From Muscardinus avellanarius (taxonomy: Eukaryota > Chordata > Mammalia > Rodentia > Gliridae), in assembly GCA_963383645.1 (NCBI GenBank), contig OY726576.1:16348131-16412130 (forward strand): a DNA stretch of 64,000 bases, written 5' to 3'. Every line of letters begins with the position of its first letter. The stretch's first letter is position 1. Made by a program: the position numbers and the translations under genes. The notes below the pieces were generated by a model. The model had not been told where the DNA came from. It ran no database searches and worked only from the letters and a program-made list of their open reading frames with translations. Below, piece by piece: positions 22,975 to 35,366 of this stretch.

Positions 22975-23420
22975 TGGTGAATGCCTGTGATCCCAGTGCT
23001 TTGAGAGGATGAGAGAGGAGGATCACAGGTTCAAGGCCAGCCTCAGCAACTTAGTGAGGCCCTGTTTCAGAATAAAATAAGACTGGGGTGAAGCTCAATT
23101 CTCAGTACAATAAATAGATAATAAATCCATCCCAATAGCCTATTTGAAGAAATGGAAAGCCAGTATTTAAATTCATATGGAATTGCAAGGAGTCCCAAAT
23201 ACCCTAAATAATCTTAAAAGAACAAGATTTGAAGACTAAAACTGCATTTTGAAAATTACTATATTGTATATAGTATATATTGTATATACTATATTGTATA
23301 AACTTACTATATTGCAAGCTACTGTTATATATAGAAAACTACTATCATAATTCAAACACTGTGGTCTGGCATAAAAATAAATATATTGACCAGTGTAATA
23401 GAAAATATAAACATGAATAC
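22975..23420 (+). repeat. SINE and L1 ORF2 fragment
   Basis: A short SINE (about 22975-23110) and a sense L1 ORF2-like fragment (about 23140-23420), shared with block a. A local ATATTGTATATA expansion sits inside the L1 piece near 23260-23310. Confidence 0.7.
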
Positions 23421-23469
23421 CTCTATGGACAATTGATTTCTTTCATTGTTTCTTCTTTTTTCCCCCCAT

Positions 23470-23800
23470 CTTTTTTATGGTACTTGGGGCTTAACCCAGG
23501 TGCATTCTATCTCTGAACTACACCCCCAGCTCCCTTTTTTTTCCCCTCCCTGCGTTACTGGGGATGGGAGCCAGGGTTTCTGCCTCTGAGCTACATCCCC
23601 AGCCCTAATTATTATTCTTTATTTTGAAACAGGGTCTCACTGAGTTGCAAAGGGCCTCACTAAGTAAGTAGCTGAGGCTGTCCACAAACTGCAATCCTCC
23701 TCTCTCAGCCTGCCAAATGCTGGGATTACAAGTGTGTGCCACCATTCCTGCTCAGTCTCCCAATTACTGAATTACAGGCATGTGCTGTCACACTGACCGA
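23470..23800 (-). repeat. Nested antisense SINEs
   Basis: A tRNA-like half (about 23470-23540) and a complete SINE (about 23545-23745) are followed by the head remnant of the first (CCAATTACTGAATTACAGGCATGTG). Confidence 0.7.
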
Positions 23801-23819
23801 CAACTGATTTTTGACAAGT

Positions 23820-24430
23820 GTTAAGTCCATCCAGTAGAGGAGAGTCTCTTCGAAAGATTATGTTGAGCCAGGCGTGGTGATACAAGGTGAACCTGACAGT
23901 GGAGAAGCCTGGCCTTCCTGGCCCCCATAGTCCACCTGGCCATCATAGCCAGGTAATAAAGTTGGCACCATCAATGATAAGTAATGTTGATAGAAGATAT
24001 GTCACCTCTGTGGTCTTCCTCTCCAAAACCCCACAACCTCAGGCTCATCATGACAAAAACATTTGAGAATCCCAAATCAGGGTTCTTGTACAGAAAATCT
24101 GACAGGTCTCCTCAAATGGTCATGGTTGTCAAAACAAGAAAACTCTGAGAAAGTGTCACAGCCAAGGGGAGATATGATGGCTAGATGTCACTTGGTATTC
24201 TGGTGGGATCCCGCTAAAAAGACATAAGGGGAAAACTAATAAAATCTAAGTACAGTATGCATTTAGCTCACACTGTAAAGAACCAACATGAGTCCTTTAG
24301 TTGTGATAATAAACATAGTAATATGTTGATAATGGCAGAAACTGGGTAAAGGATTTACAGAAATGCCCTGTAATGTTTTGGCAACTTTTCTGTAGATCTA
24401 GACTTATCCTAATATAAAAATTGCATTAAA
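23820..24430 (+). repeat. Old L1 3' end and unassigned sequence
   Basis: About 24100-24430 matches the sense 3' end of an L1ME-like element by its GGCAACTTTTCTGTAGATCTA and ATATAAAAATTGCATTAAA phrases. The 24440-24840 stretch after it holds nothing I can identify. Confidence 0.5.
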
Positions 24431-24849
24431 ATATATTCCTAGTGTCCACAAGATCTTATATCTCCTGCATCACCCCCTTGGCAAGGTGACCTTGCTGCTT
24501 CTCCCTGGAAAGTGGTTTCTGCTTCTGACCTCTTGAATCTGTGCTGGCCTGGTGGTTTGTTTGTGCCAATAGGATGGGATGGAAGTAAACCTGTCATGGA
24601 GTCTCAGGAGGCTGTGTATGTTGCAGGGTGCCATGGTCCAGGCACCCTTGGTATTCCAGCCAGTAGCCAGGATAAAACAGTGACCTCAACCTTTCCTCAT
24701 GTCAGCCCAGGAATAGGTGAGGGGAAGATGTGCTTTTTTCTCTCCAGGAGCAAATATTCTTTTCTCTGGAAGAACATTTCATTTCTCCCTTCTACATGTA
24801 TTTTCATGTGTAAGGAGTAATTCCTTTCCTTTTCTTTCTTTCCTTCTTT

Positions 24850-25745
24850 TGTGGTAGTAGGAGTAGAACCCTGGGACATTCTACCTTCAAGCTACACTCC
24901 CAGCCTGATATTTTATTCTTCCTTCCTTTCTTTCCTTTTTTCCTTCCTTCCTTTCTTTTTTTGGTGGTACTGGGGTTCCTGGAAACCCTTCTACCTCTGG
25001 GCTATACTCCCAGACCTATTTTTTCTTTTTATTTGGAAACAGGGTCTCTTAAGCCAGTGCGATCCTCCTGTCTCCACCTCCCAAGCGCGGGGATTTAAAG
25101 AGTATGCCACCACCCCCAGCTTATTCTTTATTTTGAAACAGGGTCTATGTTTCGGAGGACCTTACCAAGTACCTGAGGCTGATCATGAACCTGCAATCCT
25201 TTTGACTCAGTCTCCCAAGTACTAGTATTACAAGCATGTGCCACTAAGCCCAGTTTTCTTCATTCTTTTTCCAAGTAGTTTTCTTTTTATGAGTATAGCT
25301 CTTCCTTCAACTTCCAGTGCTCAGATATTTTAACTCCCAGCCCTGTTGTCCAGTTCGTTAATCCAAAGGCGCATGTTCATCCCTTCTCAATTATTTATAT
25401 CATCTGTCACCATCTCGTTTTTATTGTGGCATAATTTATATAAAATTCACCACTTTAACCATTTCGAACTGTACAACTTAGTGACATTAAGTGCATTGAC
25501 AATATTATACAATCCACACCACCATTTCCGTAATTTCTATAGCATTTTCCGCACTGGGGATGGAACCCAAGAACATTCTACCTCTGAGCTACACTTCCAG
25601 TCCTACTTTTATTCTTTATTTTGAAACAGGGTCTCACTAAGTTGTAGAGTATCCTCACTAAGTAACTGAGGCTGGCCACGAACCTGTGGTCCTCCTGTCT
25701 CAGCCTCCCAAGTACTGGGATTCCAAGCGTGCGGCCACCGCGCCC
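24850..25745 (-). repeat. SINE cluster with L1 3' fragment
   Basis: An outer antisense SINE (about 24850-24920 and 25118-25252) is interrupted by a TTCCTGGAAACCC-subtype SINE (about 24958-25117). A reversed old L1 3' UTR fragment lies at about 25420-25535 and another antisense SINE at about 25550-25745. Confidence 0.75.
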
Positions 25746-26049
25746 CGCTGAGGCCTCCTCTTTTGCTTCCAAAATGGGGCCCAACCCTGTTCTCACCAAA
25801 GATCCCAAACAAGGTCCAGAGAACCTGACGAATAGCAGGAATGGCCCTAAACTCTGGCCTCAGAGTGAGGCTTTTGTCTCCCAGTAAGATGAAAAGGGTC
25901 TCAGAGCAGCCACAGCAAGATGTGTGGTTTGAGGGCCTGGGCGCCACGCTCCTGCCTGCCTGGCACGGAGTGTGAGGCCTTGAGGCGCGGCCGCCCGGCC
26001 TCTCCGTGACCTTCAGTGCGGCTTACAAGGTATAAGAGGAAACAGACTC

Positions 26050-27000
26050 GCCATTCGGGGTCTGCCAGCCCGGGAGCCAAAGGGAGCGCCCTGGGCGAGC
26101 GCTGGCCGGAAGCGGAAGTCGCCGCAGGGCCCCCCCCCCCCCCCCCCCCGGGGAATGGAGTCTGCGAGGCCGAAGCCGGGGGCGGGCGCTCAGGCCTGGA
26201 GAGCGTGAGGCTACGGGCCAGGGCCGCCACTCTCCAGCGCGCCGGCCCAGGGGGGCCGCGGAGCGTCCTGGGAGGAGAGAACCCCGCGCGCGGGGGGTTG
26301 TGGGGGAGGGAACCGCGCGCAGGGGGTTGTGGGGGAGGGAACCGCGCGCAGGGGGTTGTGGGGAGAGGGTCCGGCGCGCGGAGGGGACTGTGGGGGGAGA
26401 GAACCCCGCGCGCGGGGGGTTGTGGGGGGAGGGAGCCGCGCGCAGGGGGTTGTGGGGGAGGGAACCGCGCGCAGGGGATTGTGGGGGGAGGGTCCGGCGC
26501 GCGGGGGGTTGTGGGGGGAGGGAACCGCGCGCGGGGGGTTGTGGGGGGAGGGTCCGGCGCGCGGGGGGTTGTGGGGGGAGGGAACCGCGCGCGGGGGGTT
26601 GTGGGGGGAGGGTCCGGCGCGCGGAGGGGATTGTGGGGGGAGGGAACCCGCGCGCGGGGGGTTGTGGGGGGAGGGTCCGGCGCGCGGAGGGTTTCCCGAG
26701 GAGCCGGGGCAGTGCCGGGGAGCCCGCGCGGGGGGCGGGAGCGGCCCCTCGCCCTTCGCGGGCGCTGGTGAGTGAGGCGCCGACCCCTCGCCCGGGCGGC
26801 CATTTCTGCGTGTGGAGCCGGCGCTGCCGGGCGGGCCTGGCTCGGCCCGCGCGCTCCGACGTCTCCCCGGGCGTCCATTCTCATCCCCCCGGGCGCCGGG
26901 CGTGGGTGTGCGCCGGCCTCGGCCCTCTGCGCTGCGGGTCTCGTGGGTGGAGAGGGTTCCTCCCTGGCGTGAAGTCCCCGGTGTGCGCGTCGCTCCTGCC
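26050..27000 (+). promoter_or_regulatory. CpG island promoter and first exon of copy B
   Basis: A very CpG-rich island. The conserved donor GCGCTG|GTGAGTGAGG places the end of exon 1 at 26767. It contains a 20-base poly-C run (about 26130-26150) and a GC minisatellite. The M4-type elements of the other copies are not intact here. The open frames of 148-405 residues across this island, on both strands, are translations of GC-rich repeat and show no domain. Confidence 0.7.
26281..26690. repeat. GC-rich minisatellite, about 14 units of 29-33 bp
   Basis: Unit of the form CCGCGCGCGGGGGGTTGTGG plus GGGAGGGA. From about 26480 on, the units alternate between an ACCGCGCGC start and a TCCGGCGCGC start, giving a dimeric period of about 60 bp. 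The plus strand has closely spaced G runs able to form G-quadruplexes. It lies just upstream of the exon 1 donor, at the place where the other copies carry an ACTACAACTCCC-type element. Confidence 0.92.
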
Positions 27001-27057
27001 ACAGGGCCCAGGTTTGGGAGGCTGCAGGAGCCGGCGCTGAGAGGTCTGAGGTCGAGC

Positions 27058-27640
27058 CGGGCGTGGTGGCCACGCTTGTCATCGCAGCGCGTGGGAGGCT
27101 GAGACAGGAGGATCGCACCGGTTCGATGTACCTAGCGAGGCTCTCAGCAGCTTAGTGAGACCCTGTTTCCAAATAAAGTATAAACTATGTCTGGGAGTGT
27201 AGCCCCGAGGTAGAAACCCCCTGGGTTCCACCTCCAGTACCGCCCCCCCCCAAAAGTCTGATATCTTCAAGGTGGTGGGTGGGGACTGTGCCTAATGCCG
27301 GGTGTCCCAGCCTGCCTTCTAAGGCCAGGCAAGGGGCAGGATGACTTAACCAGAGAAGCGTGGGTTTGATTGGGTGTGGGGTGGCCACTGACACAGTCTT
27401 GGGTACCTTTTTTTCTTTTTTCTTTTTTCTTTTTGGTAGTACTGGGGGTGGAACCCAGGGGCTTTCTACCTCTGGGCTATACTCCCAGACCTATAGCTAT
27501 TTTATTTGGAAACAGGGTCTCACTAAATTGCCGAGAGCCTCACCAAGTAGCTGAGGCTGGCTTCGAACCTGTGCGATCCTCCTGTGTCAACCTCCCAAGC
27601 ACGGGGATTACAAGCGTGCGCCACCACGCCCGGCTTGGGT
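27058..27640. repeat. Two young SINEs in intron 1 of copy B
   Basis: A plus-strand SINE at about 27058-27245. An antisense SINE of the GGTAGTACTGGGGGTGGAACCC subtype lies at about 27405-27633. CTTGGGTACC flanks the second on both sides as a target-site duplication; copy C shows the same site unoccupied near 52175. Confidence 0.85.
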
Positions 27641-28074
27641 ACCAGTTTGTCTGATGGGCCCCGGGTTTGGGGTTGGAGAAGGAGTTCGAGCTGGGGCTCA
27701 TTTGGTAAGTTTTCCCAAAAATCCAGAGAAGCGGCCTTGACCACAAATGATCTAGTTAGTGATTATTTCATAAAGTAGAGCAGGCCTTATAAGGTCAAAA
27801 CGGGTTGCTTCCTACCCTACCCAGCCTGCTGTTTGGGCTTCTTGTCTTCCAGCCTGCATCTTAGTCGGCAGGAAATAAGATAAAGGCCAACCTTAAGAGA
27901 GTTTCGAAGTTTAGTACAGTATTGTTAAGGAATCTCTGTTGGCCAATATATTTTGGAGTGTTTTTAGTTTTACAGTGTATATCCCAGCACTCGCACTCAG
28001 GGTAAAGTTTTAACAAAAAGTGTTTACTCACTAAATGCTGAGACAACATTTCTTTCTTTTTATATTTTTATTTT

Positions 28075-28590
28075 GTAGGTCTGGGGATGGAACCCAGGGA
28101 CATTTTGACCTCCAAGCTACACCCCCATCCCTATTTTGTATTTTTGTTTTGAAACAGGGTCTCACTAAGTTGCACAGGGCCTTACTAAGTAGCTGAGGCT
28201 GTCCGCAAACTGTGATCCTCTGATCTCAGCCTCCCTAATGCCGGGATTACGAGGTTGCACCACCACGCCAGGCCTATCACAACATTTCAAAAAGTAAATC
28301 ACACCAATTTCTGAAAAGTCTAAAAATGGATGCGGTTACCCTAATGAACATGCAGGTACATTTAATAGGAATTAAATATAACCTTTGTGACCAGCTTTTT
28401 GTTTGCAGAGAATATCAGCAAGAATTTTGATATATAAACGTCATTTCTAGCCAGGTGTGGTGGCACACACTTGTAATCTCAGTGCTTGGGAGGCTGAGAC
28501 AGGAGGATAAAACTAAAGAATAAAAAATAGGGCTGGGAGTGTAGCTTAAAGGTAGAATGCGCCAGGGTTCAATCCCCAGTTTCTAAAAGA
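28075..28590. repeat. SINEs on both strands
   Basis: An antisense SINE at about 28075-28273 and a shortened plus-strand SINE at about 28450-28590. The DNA from 27790 to 28070 and from 28600 to 28920 is unassigned intron. Confidence 0.75.
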
Positions 28591-28924
28591 AAAAAGATAA
28601 TTTCTACTAGCTCTGTATTACAGCTAGTTGATATAAATATAAAACTATCCAAAATATGGATGTAGTTGCAACTACATAAAGTGCAGCAGGGAAGAAATTT
28701 CATGGAACATGTGTGGTTACTTTGAAAAGAAATGTGGGCTGGTGTGTAAATTGTATATAACTAACATTTAACTATTTCTTTGCAAGCTAAAATATACTTT
28801 ATAGTCGGAGGACTTTTACATTTTAGCTTCTTTTTCTCCTACATTCTTGGTATTTCAGTATTGACCTGAAGTGTTTCTTGAATACTTGTTTCTTTGAAGG
28901 AGGTAGAAAACCCATTTTTTTCTT

Positions 28925-28927
28925 TTC

Positions 28928-28962
<35 letters not shown>

Positions 28963-29173
28963 TTTTTTGTGGTACTGGGGATGGAACCCAGCCAGCGGCC
29001 TTCTACCTCCATGCTACACCTCCAGACCTATTTTCTATTTTATTTGGAAACAGGGTCTCACTAAGTTGCTGAGACCCCCCCAATAAGCTGTTGAGGCTGG
29101 CTTCGAACCTGCGTTCCTCCTGTCTCAGCCTCCCAAGTACTAGGATTACAAGTGTGTACCACCATGTCCAGCT
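28925..29173 (-). repeat. (TTTA)n tail and SINE
   Basis: A TTTA microsatellite (about 28925-28966) forms the tail of an antisense SINE ending CCACCATGTCCAGC. Confidence 0.85.
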
Positions 29174-29314
29174 AGAAACCAGTTTTAAAGTACTAAATGT
29201 CATTATTTGCCTTGAAAGTTTCTTCTTTTTGGGTTGGAAATAATGTAGTTATATCTTTTCTCTGTATGTAAATAGTATAATTTATTGTTTTTACTTTTTA
29301 ATTTATTTATTTAT

Positions 29315-30037
29315 TTTGGTGGTGCTGAGGGTGGAACCCAGGGGCCTTCTACCTCCAGGCAATACTCCCAGACTATTTTATTTTATTTATTTATTTATTT
29401 ATTTTTATTGGTGCACTGTATTCATACATCATAATGGGATAAAAAAATAAACTTGTAGACATACATGTACACATAGCCCAGTTAGCCCCTATCCGATCCC
29501 CACCCTGTTCTCTCCCCATCCCTCCTTCCATGCTTGGCATAGTGGTTGACATCTAGTATTATAGCAATTTATCCAAAATTAACAATGATAATCTCACATA
29601 ACAGTTTCATTTGTCTGATACCAAGCTTTTGATGACTTAAAGATAACATCTCAATATTTCTTTTTGTTTTCTTTCTTACAAGAGAATATTTTTTTCTTTT
29701 TTTTTTAAGGTGAAACTATTATACATTATTTATTTATTTTTCAGAAAAAAATCTATCCTAATATGGAATATGGACTCTAGATACCCAAAACGATCTCGAA
29801 AAAGAACAAAGCTAGAAGATGTATAGTTTCTGATTTCAAACCTTATAAAGCTACAATAATTGAAACAGTGTACTACTATTAAAAACCCAGACCTATTTTA
29901 TACTTTATTTGGAAACAGGATCTCAGTAAGTTGCTGTGAGCCTCACTAAGTAGCTGAGGCTGGCTTTGAACTTGCGGGATCCTCCTGTCTCAGCCTCCCA
30001 AGCATGGGTATTACAAGCGTGCGCCACCACACCCGGC
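29315..30037 (-). repeat. SINE split by an L1 insertion with inverted 5' part
   Basis: The tRNA-like half of an antisense SINE (29315-29375) and its head (29885-30037) are separated by about 500 bases. The phrase CCCAGACYATTTTAT-like is duplicated at both joins. The left part of the insert reads as an antisense L1 3' end with its A tail at the left. The right part (29760-29880) reads as sense L1 ORF2, the layout expected of twin priming. Confidence 0.6.
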
Positions 30038-30109
30038 TAATTTGTTGTTTTTAAATGTCAGTACTCTTACTGACGTTTTTTTAATCTGCAGGTTTTTTTG
30101 TTTGTTTGT

Positions 30110-30540
30110 TTGTTTGTTATGCGGGTCTGGGTATGGAACCCAGGGGCATTCGACATCCGAGCTACACCCCTGCCCTATTTTTTATTCTTTTATTTTGAAA
30201 CCAGGTCTCACTGAGTTGCAGAGGGCCTCACTAAGTAGCTGAGGCCTCCCAATGTTAGGATTACAAGCGAGCGCCACCACGCCAGGTTTGATCTTTTAAA
30301 TTCTTAAAATTCAGTCTTTATGCCGGGCGTGGTGGCACACGCTTGTAATCTCCGCGCTTCTGAGGTGGAGACAGGAGGATTGCACAGGTTCGAAGCCAGC
30401 CACGCTGACTTAAGAGACCCTATTTCCAAATTAAAAAGTATAAAAATAGGTCTGGGATTATAGCCCAGAGATTGAAGGGTTTCTAGGAACCTCAGTACCA
30501 CCAAAATAAAAAATTAAAAAAAAATTCAGTCTTTATGCTT
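30110..30540. repeat. Two SINEs flanking copy B KRAB region
   Basis: An antisense SINE at about 30115-30290. A plus-strand SINE of the CTGACTTAAGAGACC subtype at about 30322-30515 is flanked by perfect copies of ATTCAGTCTTTATG. Confidence 0.85.
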
Positions 30541-30683
30541 TACTATTGTTTAATTTTCTTATGTTTGCTCTTCTTACAGCTAAAGTTCCAAAAATTGGGG
30601 CTTTTTATTTTTTACATGTATACCCCAAGTAGACCACCTAGGACTTTGAATGTGTGTGTTCACAAGTGCAGCTGGCTGGATAG

Positions 30684-31290
<607 letters not shown>

Positions 31291-31608
31291 GGCTAACAAT
31301 CATTCTTTCAACTTGGCATTTGGGTTACAGCCAAAAAAAAGACATTTTCTTTTTTGTTTCCCAGAGCAGATTTGCCTTTTTCTCTGGTCCGGGCTCTCTT
31401 CCTAAGTTAATTTATTTTACGTTGTAGGTGATGGTATTGTTCATCCACTTAGCTTAGAACAGAATCAGCGCCTCCGTGAGTGGATCGGCCCCACTCGTTC
31501 AGGTCCTTGCCGCACCCTTTCAAGCTCCTCACCTGCCTTGCCTCTGAATTCTTCCCTGGCCCTTGACCCACGACGTCAGGTCATCTTGTCTTCCTTTCCT
31601 GTGGGCAG

Positions 31609-31704
31609 GAATTCCGTTTTCTAAACCAAAGCTGATCGCCCAGCTGGAGCAAGGGAAAGAGGCGTGGAGAGAAGAGAGCAGATGCGCGCCAGCCTCCCGT
31701 GCGG
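31609..31704 (+). CDS. Copy B KRAB-B exon
   Basis: A 96-bp exon with acceptor CTGTGGGCAG and donor GTGCGG|GTGAGTG, in phase with the exons on both sides. It encodes IPFSKPKLIAQLEQGKEAW and REESRCAPASRA. About 230 bases beyond the donor remain nearly identical to copies A and C although noncoding, which suggests recent duplication or gene conversion. Confidence 0.9.
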
Positions 31705-32007
31705 GTGAGTGGCAGGAAACTGGGCCAGTGAGCTCCAGGATGCAGGGTGTGAGCAGCCGAGAGGCGGAGGGAGGCGGCGCCGAGCCCGAGTGCAGGGAGC
31801 TGCGCTCTGGAGCTCTCGGCCTGCGTTCACGTTGCCTGGCTCGGCCTCCCTTCCCGACCTCATCCTCACCCTGTGAGCGCTTCCCTGGGTCTCCTGTTGC
31901 CTTCCTCCTCCAGGAAGCCCTGGCCTTCCTGGGGTAACTCCACTGTCTTAACACAACACATTTATGGGATTCTTTCTGTTGTTACTACGTTTTAGAAAAA
32001 AATCAAG

Positions 32008-33640
32008 AATAAGCCAGCTATGATGCTGCACACTTGTAATCCCAGGAATTGGGAGGATGAGACAGGAGGATCACAGGTTCATGGCCAGCCTTAGCTACTT
32101 AGTGAGGCCTGTGCAACTTAGTGAGACCTTGTTGCAAAATAAATAATAAAAATAAGCCTGGGGGTATAGCTTGCAGGTAGAATGCCCTTGGGTTCCATCG
32201 TCAGTACTGTAAAAAAAAAAAAGAAGAAGAAGAAAAATCAGAACAATAGAGTACAAACTAAGTGAGATAAAGAAGGCAAATCCCATAGGAAAAAGGAAAG
32301 CCTAAAGCCACTTGAGAATTGGAATGGAATGCTCAAAACAAGGGTAAGCTAATAGTGAATTTTACACTTTTAAGGTGCAGAGGGCCTCACTAAATAGCTA
32401 AAGCTGGCCATGAACTTGTGATCCTCCTGTTTTAGCCCCTCAAGTACTAGGTTTACAAACATGCGCCACCATGCTTGGCTTCACCTTTATTCTTGAAGGA
32501 TATTTTTACTGGATTTAATGTTCTTGATTTTTTTTTTTAATTGAAGAAGCACTTTATACGTATTGTCCCAATATTTTGTCCACCATTGTTACAAATAAGT
32601 CAGCTCTTGTTTGTGTCTTTTTTACCTTTAATAATATACCTTCGTATCCTGTGGCTATTTGCAAAGTGTTCTCTATATTCTTGTAATTCAGTAGTTTCAC
32701 TCTGATGGGATCGCCCTAAGGACATGTTCCTTCACAAGTATTTTCTGCCCCTTTCTTACTCTTCCCTTTTTAGGCCACAGTTACATCATGTGTATTCATC
32801 CTCTCTCTCTCTCTCTTTTTTTTTTTTTTGCAGTACTGGGGATTGAACCCAGGGGCATTCTACCTCCAAGTGACACCCTTAGCCCTATTTTGTATTCTTT
32901 ATTTTGAAAAGGGTTTCACTGAGTTGCGGAGGGCCTCACTAAGTGGGTAAGGCTGGCTTCAAACCTGCGCAATCCTCCTGTCTCAGCCTCCCAAATGCTG
33001 GAATTACAAGTGTGCGCCCCCGTGCCCAGTGTTTTCATTCTTTTTATGTTGTTTCGCAGGCTATTAAATTTGTCCATATTTTAAAATCTTTTTCTTCTCT
33101 GTTCTTCAGATTGGGTGATTTCTCTTGACCTGTCTTCTCATCTCCAGTACACCATTAAGCTCTAACCTATGAATTTTTATTTAAAATGTTTTTAATTTTG
33201 TAATTTGTATTTTGTTTTATTCTCACTTATTATTTCTTTGGTAAGATTATCTCTCTGTTCATTAATTACTAGCAAGTTTTCCTTTACACTTTTTCAGGGA
33301 ATAATTGATATTAAACAGATATATTAATAAATGAGTAAAGTTGCGGTACCACATGTATTACTCTTCAGTCCTTTGTTAAACAGATTGAAGTGTGTGAAAG
33401 AACACATTTCAGTGCGTGCACGTGAATACAGGAATTTGTTGTTATTCATCATTACTAGTAGTTACCTTGTGGGGATAGAATTGTAAAAACAGCAAGAGCT
33501 GGCCACGTGGCCCACGCTTGTAATCCCAGTCTTAGGAGGCTGAGATAGGAGGAGTGCAGGCTCATGGCCAGCCCTAGCAACTTAGTGAGCCCTCTGCTGT
33601 TAGCGAGACTCTGATTCAGAAATCAATAGCAAATAGTGTT
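32008..33640. repeat. SINEs and L1-like intron sequence of copy B
   Basis: A plus-strand SINE at about 32008-32215, an antisense head fragment at 32375-32480, an antisense SINE at about 32820-33030 and a plus-strand partial SINE at about 33500-33640. The AT-rich DNA at 32490-32815 and 33040-33480 looks L1-derived and is shared with the right end of the window. Confidence 0.65.
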
Positions 33641-33749
33641 TAGGTAGGCCCAAGTAAGATCTGTAGAGTTTCTCTAATCCTTTGTCATTGATTGCCTTTA
33701 TGTGACTAGAGCCAGTTGTGCTGAAACAAAACATCCAGTAGTAACATTT

Positions 33750-34160
33750 ATTATTATTATTTCGGGTGTGTGTAATTTACATGTGGGGCAGAAGATCAAG
33801 CCCAGGGCCTTGTGCACGCTAGTCCAGCCCTTTACCCTTGAGCTACTTTCACAGCCTGAAAATGTTTTTTATCTGTGATGCTACACAATGTTCCAGTACT
33901 TATGGAAATTTGCAGGTTTGATGGGGGAGCCAGGCAGGGGCACCACGGTGGACGTCTGTGAAGTCAGTGGGGGCTGGCTGTGATTGTGCTGTCCACTGTG
34001 GCGGCCTTCTGCCTTGCAGAAACGGGCTCAAAGCCATCCTCTGATACATACTTGTCCCTGAGCAGACAGACCCCAGTTCTTGTGTTCAACACATTCTGTG
34101 CGTGCACTTTTGTATGGTACTGGGAACTGAACACAAAATTTTTTTACTCCCATGCCAAAC
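33750..34160 (+). repeat. Intron segment duplicated upstream of relic R
   Basis: An antisense ID element (about 33770-33870) followed by GTCATCCTCTGAT-like and ACACTT/ACATACTTGT phrases. It is paralogous to about 45960-46450, roughly 12 kb downstream, where the same order precedes the decayed finger exon. Confidence 0.6.
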
Positions 34161-34935
34161 CTTCACCCTGCTTTATTTTTTATTTTGAAACAGGGTCTTG
34201 CTGAATTGCTGAACCTGGTCTCAAACCTGCAATCTGTATGTCTCAGCCTCCTAACTGGATTACAAGCATGTACCACCATGCTTAGCATGTTTCTTATTTG
34301 TTACTAGGATTGTACCCAAGGACATTTTACCTCTAGGTACACTGTTGGCCCTTTTCATTTTTAACAGGTTCTTGCTAATTTGCTGAGGGTCTGGTAAATT
34401 GCTGAGGCTGGCCTTGAACCTGTGCCTTGAAGCAGAGCTCCTATCTCAGCTTCTCAAGTATGGAGATTATACCACTCCACCCAGCTCTTTGTGTGTGTGG
34501 TATTGCAGACTGAACCTTGGGACACCCTACCTCTGAGCTACACCCCTTGCTCTATTTTATTTGTCTTTTATTTTCTTTTATTTTATTTTATTTTTTGGAG
34601 GCACTAGGGATGGAAGCCAAGGGCATTCTACTTCCAACCTCCAAGCTACACCCCCGGCCCTATATTTTATTATTCTTTATTTTTGAAACAGGGCTTCACT
34701 AAGTCGCTGAGACTGTCCGCAAACCATGATCCTCCTGTCTCAGCCTCCCAAATGCTAGGATTACAAGTGTTCGCTATTACACTTAGCTTCTTAGCTTACT
34801 TGTTCTTTTGAAACAGGGTCTCACTAAGTTCCTGAGGGTCTTGCTAAGCTGTTGAGTCTGGTCTGGAACTTTTGATCCTTCTGTCCTAGCATCCCATGTG
34901 CGGGAGTGACAGGCGTGTGCCACCACTCCCAGCTT
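34100..34935 (-). repeat. Antisense SINE cluster with nesting
   Basis: Old antisense SINEs lie at about 34100-34285 and 34285-34460. An outer SINE (about 34490-34560 and 34805-34935) is interrupted by a younger SINE at about 34590-34795. The next 430 bases up to the finger exon contain an A-run near 35055 and no other feature. Confidence 0.7.
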
Positions 34936-35366
34936 TCAACCACTCTCTCACACAGCCTTCTGCACTGGGGCCTCAATCTGAAGGACTGTGTCTTCCACCC
35001 ACCCATTTGTCATTGTTAGAAGCAGACAATTCCACACAGTTAGATAGCTCTCAATAAAAAAAAAAAAAAGAAAAGGCTTGATTTTTGTTGTAGTTGTGTA
35101 TTAGAAGGTAATTGTAATAATAATCATGTAGACTGCTGCATGTTGGCCCTGTTTATATACACAAAAGTGCTGTGATGCTCTTACTACTCAACATCTGTAG
35201 TGGGTTCTGGACTAGAATAGAAGATGGAAGCTGTACTGATGGGCTGCGGAGTCGGCCATGTAAAGCAAGTCTTGTTCGGGAGCATTTACTTTTAAGGATT
35301 TTGAAGAATGAGGTTGTTTAACCATCAGATGAGGTTCCATTTTGATGTGGACTTTTCTCTCTGCAG

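Larger units (their letters stand above)
20612..23410 (-). repeat. Duplicated ZNF133-type promoter block b
   Basis: Collinear with block a (2975-5595) at an offset of about 17.65 kb, and with block C (about 50160-52700) in the opposite orientation. It includes the promoter of copy A. Differences from block a include extra DNA near 22.75 kb and a young SINE at about 22100-22318. Confidence 0.8.
25750..27780 (+). repeat. Duplicated ZNF133-type promoter block B
   Basis: Paralogous to blocks a, b and C but more diverged. Segments matching the other copies lie at about 25760-25960 (AACAAGGTCCAGAG and TCAGAGTGAGGCTT), across the promoter, and at 27285-27405 plus 27640-27780. The last two pieces are separated by a SINE. 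Confidence 0.7.

Noticed and set aside
23880..23960. Short collagen-like Gly-X-Y reading followed by a GTAA donor
   Set aside because: The triplet pattern needs a frame change in the middle and covers under 25 codons. It lies beside old L1 sequence, so chance is the simpler explanation.
25901..27118. Long open frames on both strands (up to 405 codons) with repeated PPRAGPSPHNPP-like or GGREPRAG-like units
   Set aside because: They translate a GC minisatellite inside a CpG island. All frames are open because stops are rare in such DNA, and no domain is visible.
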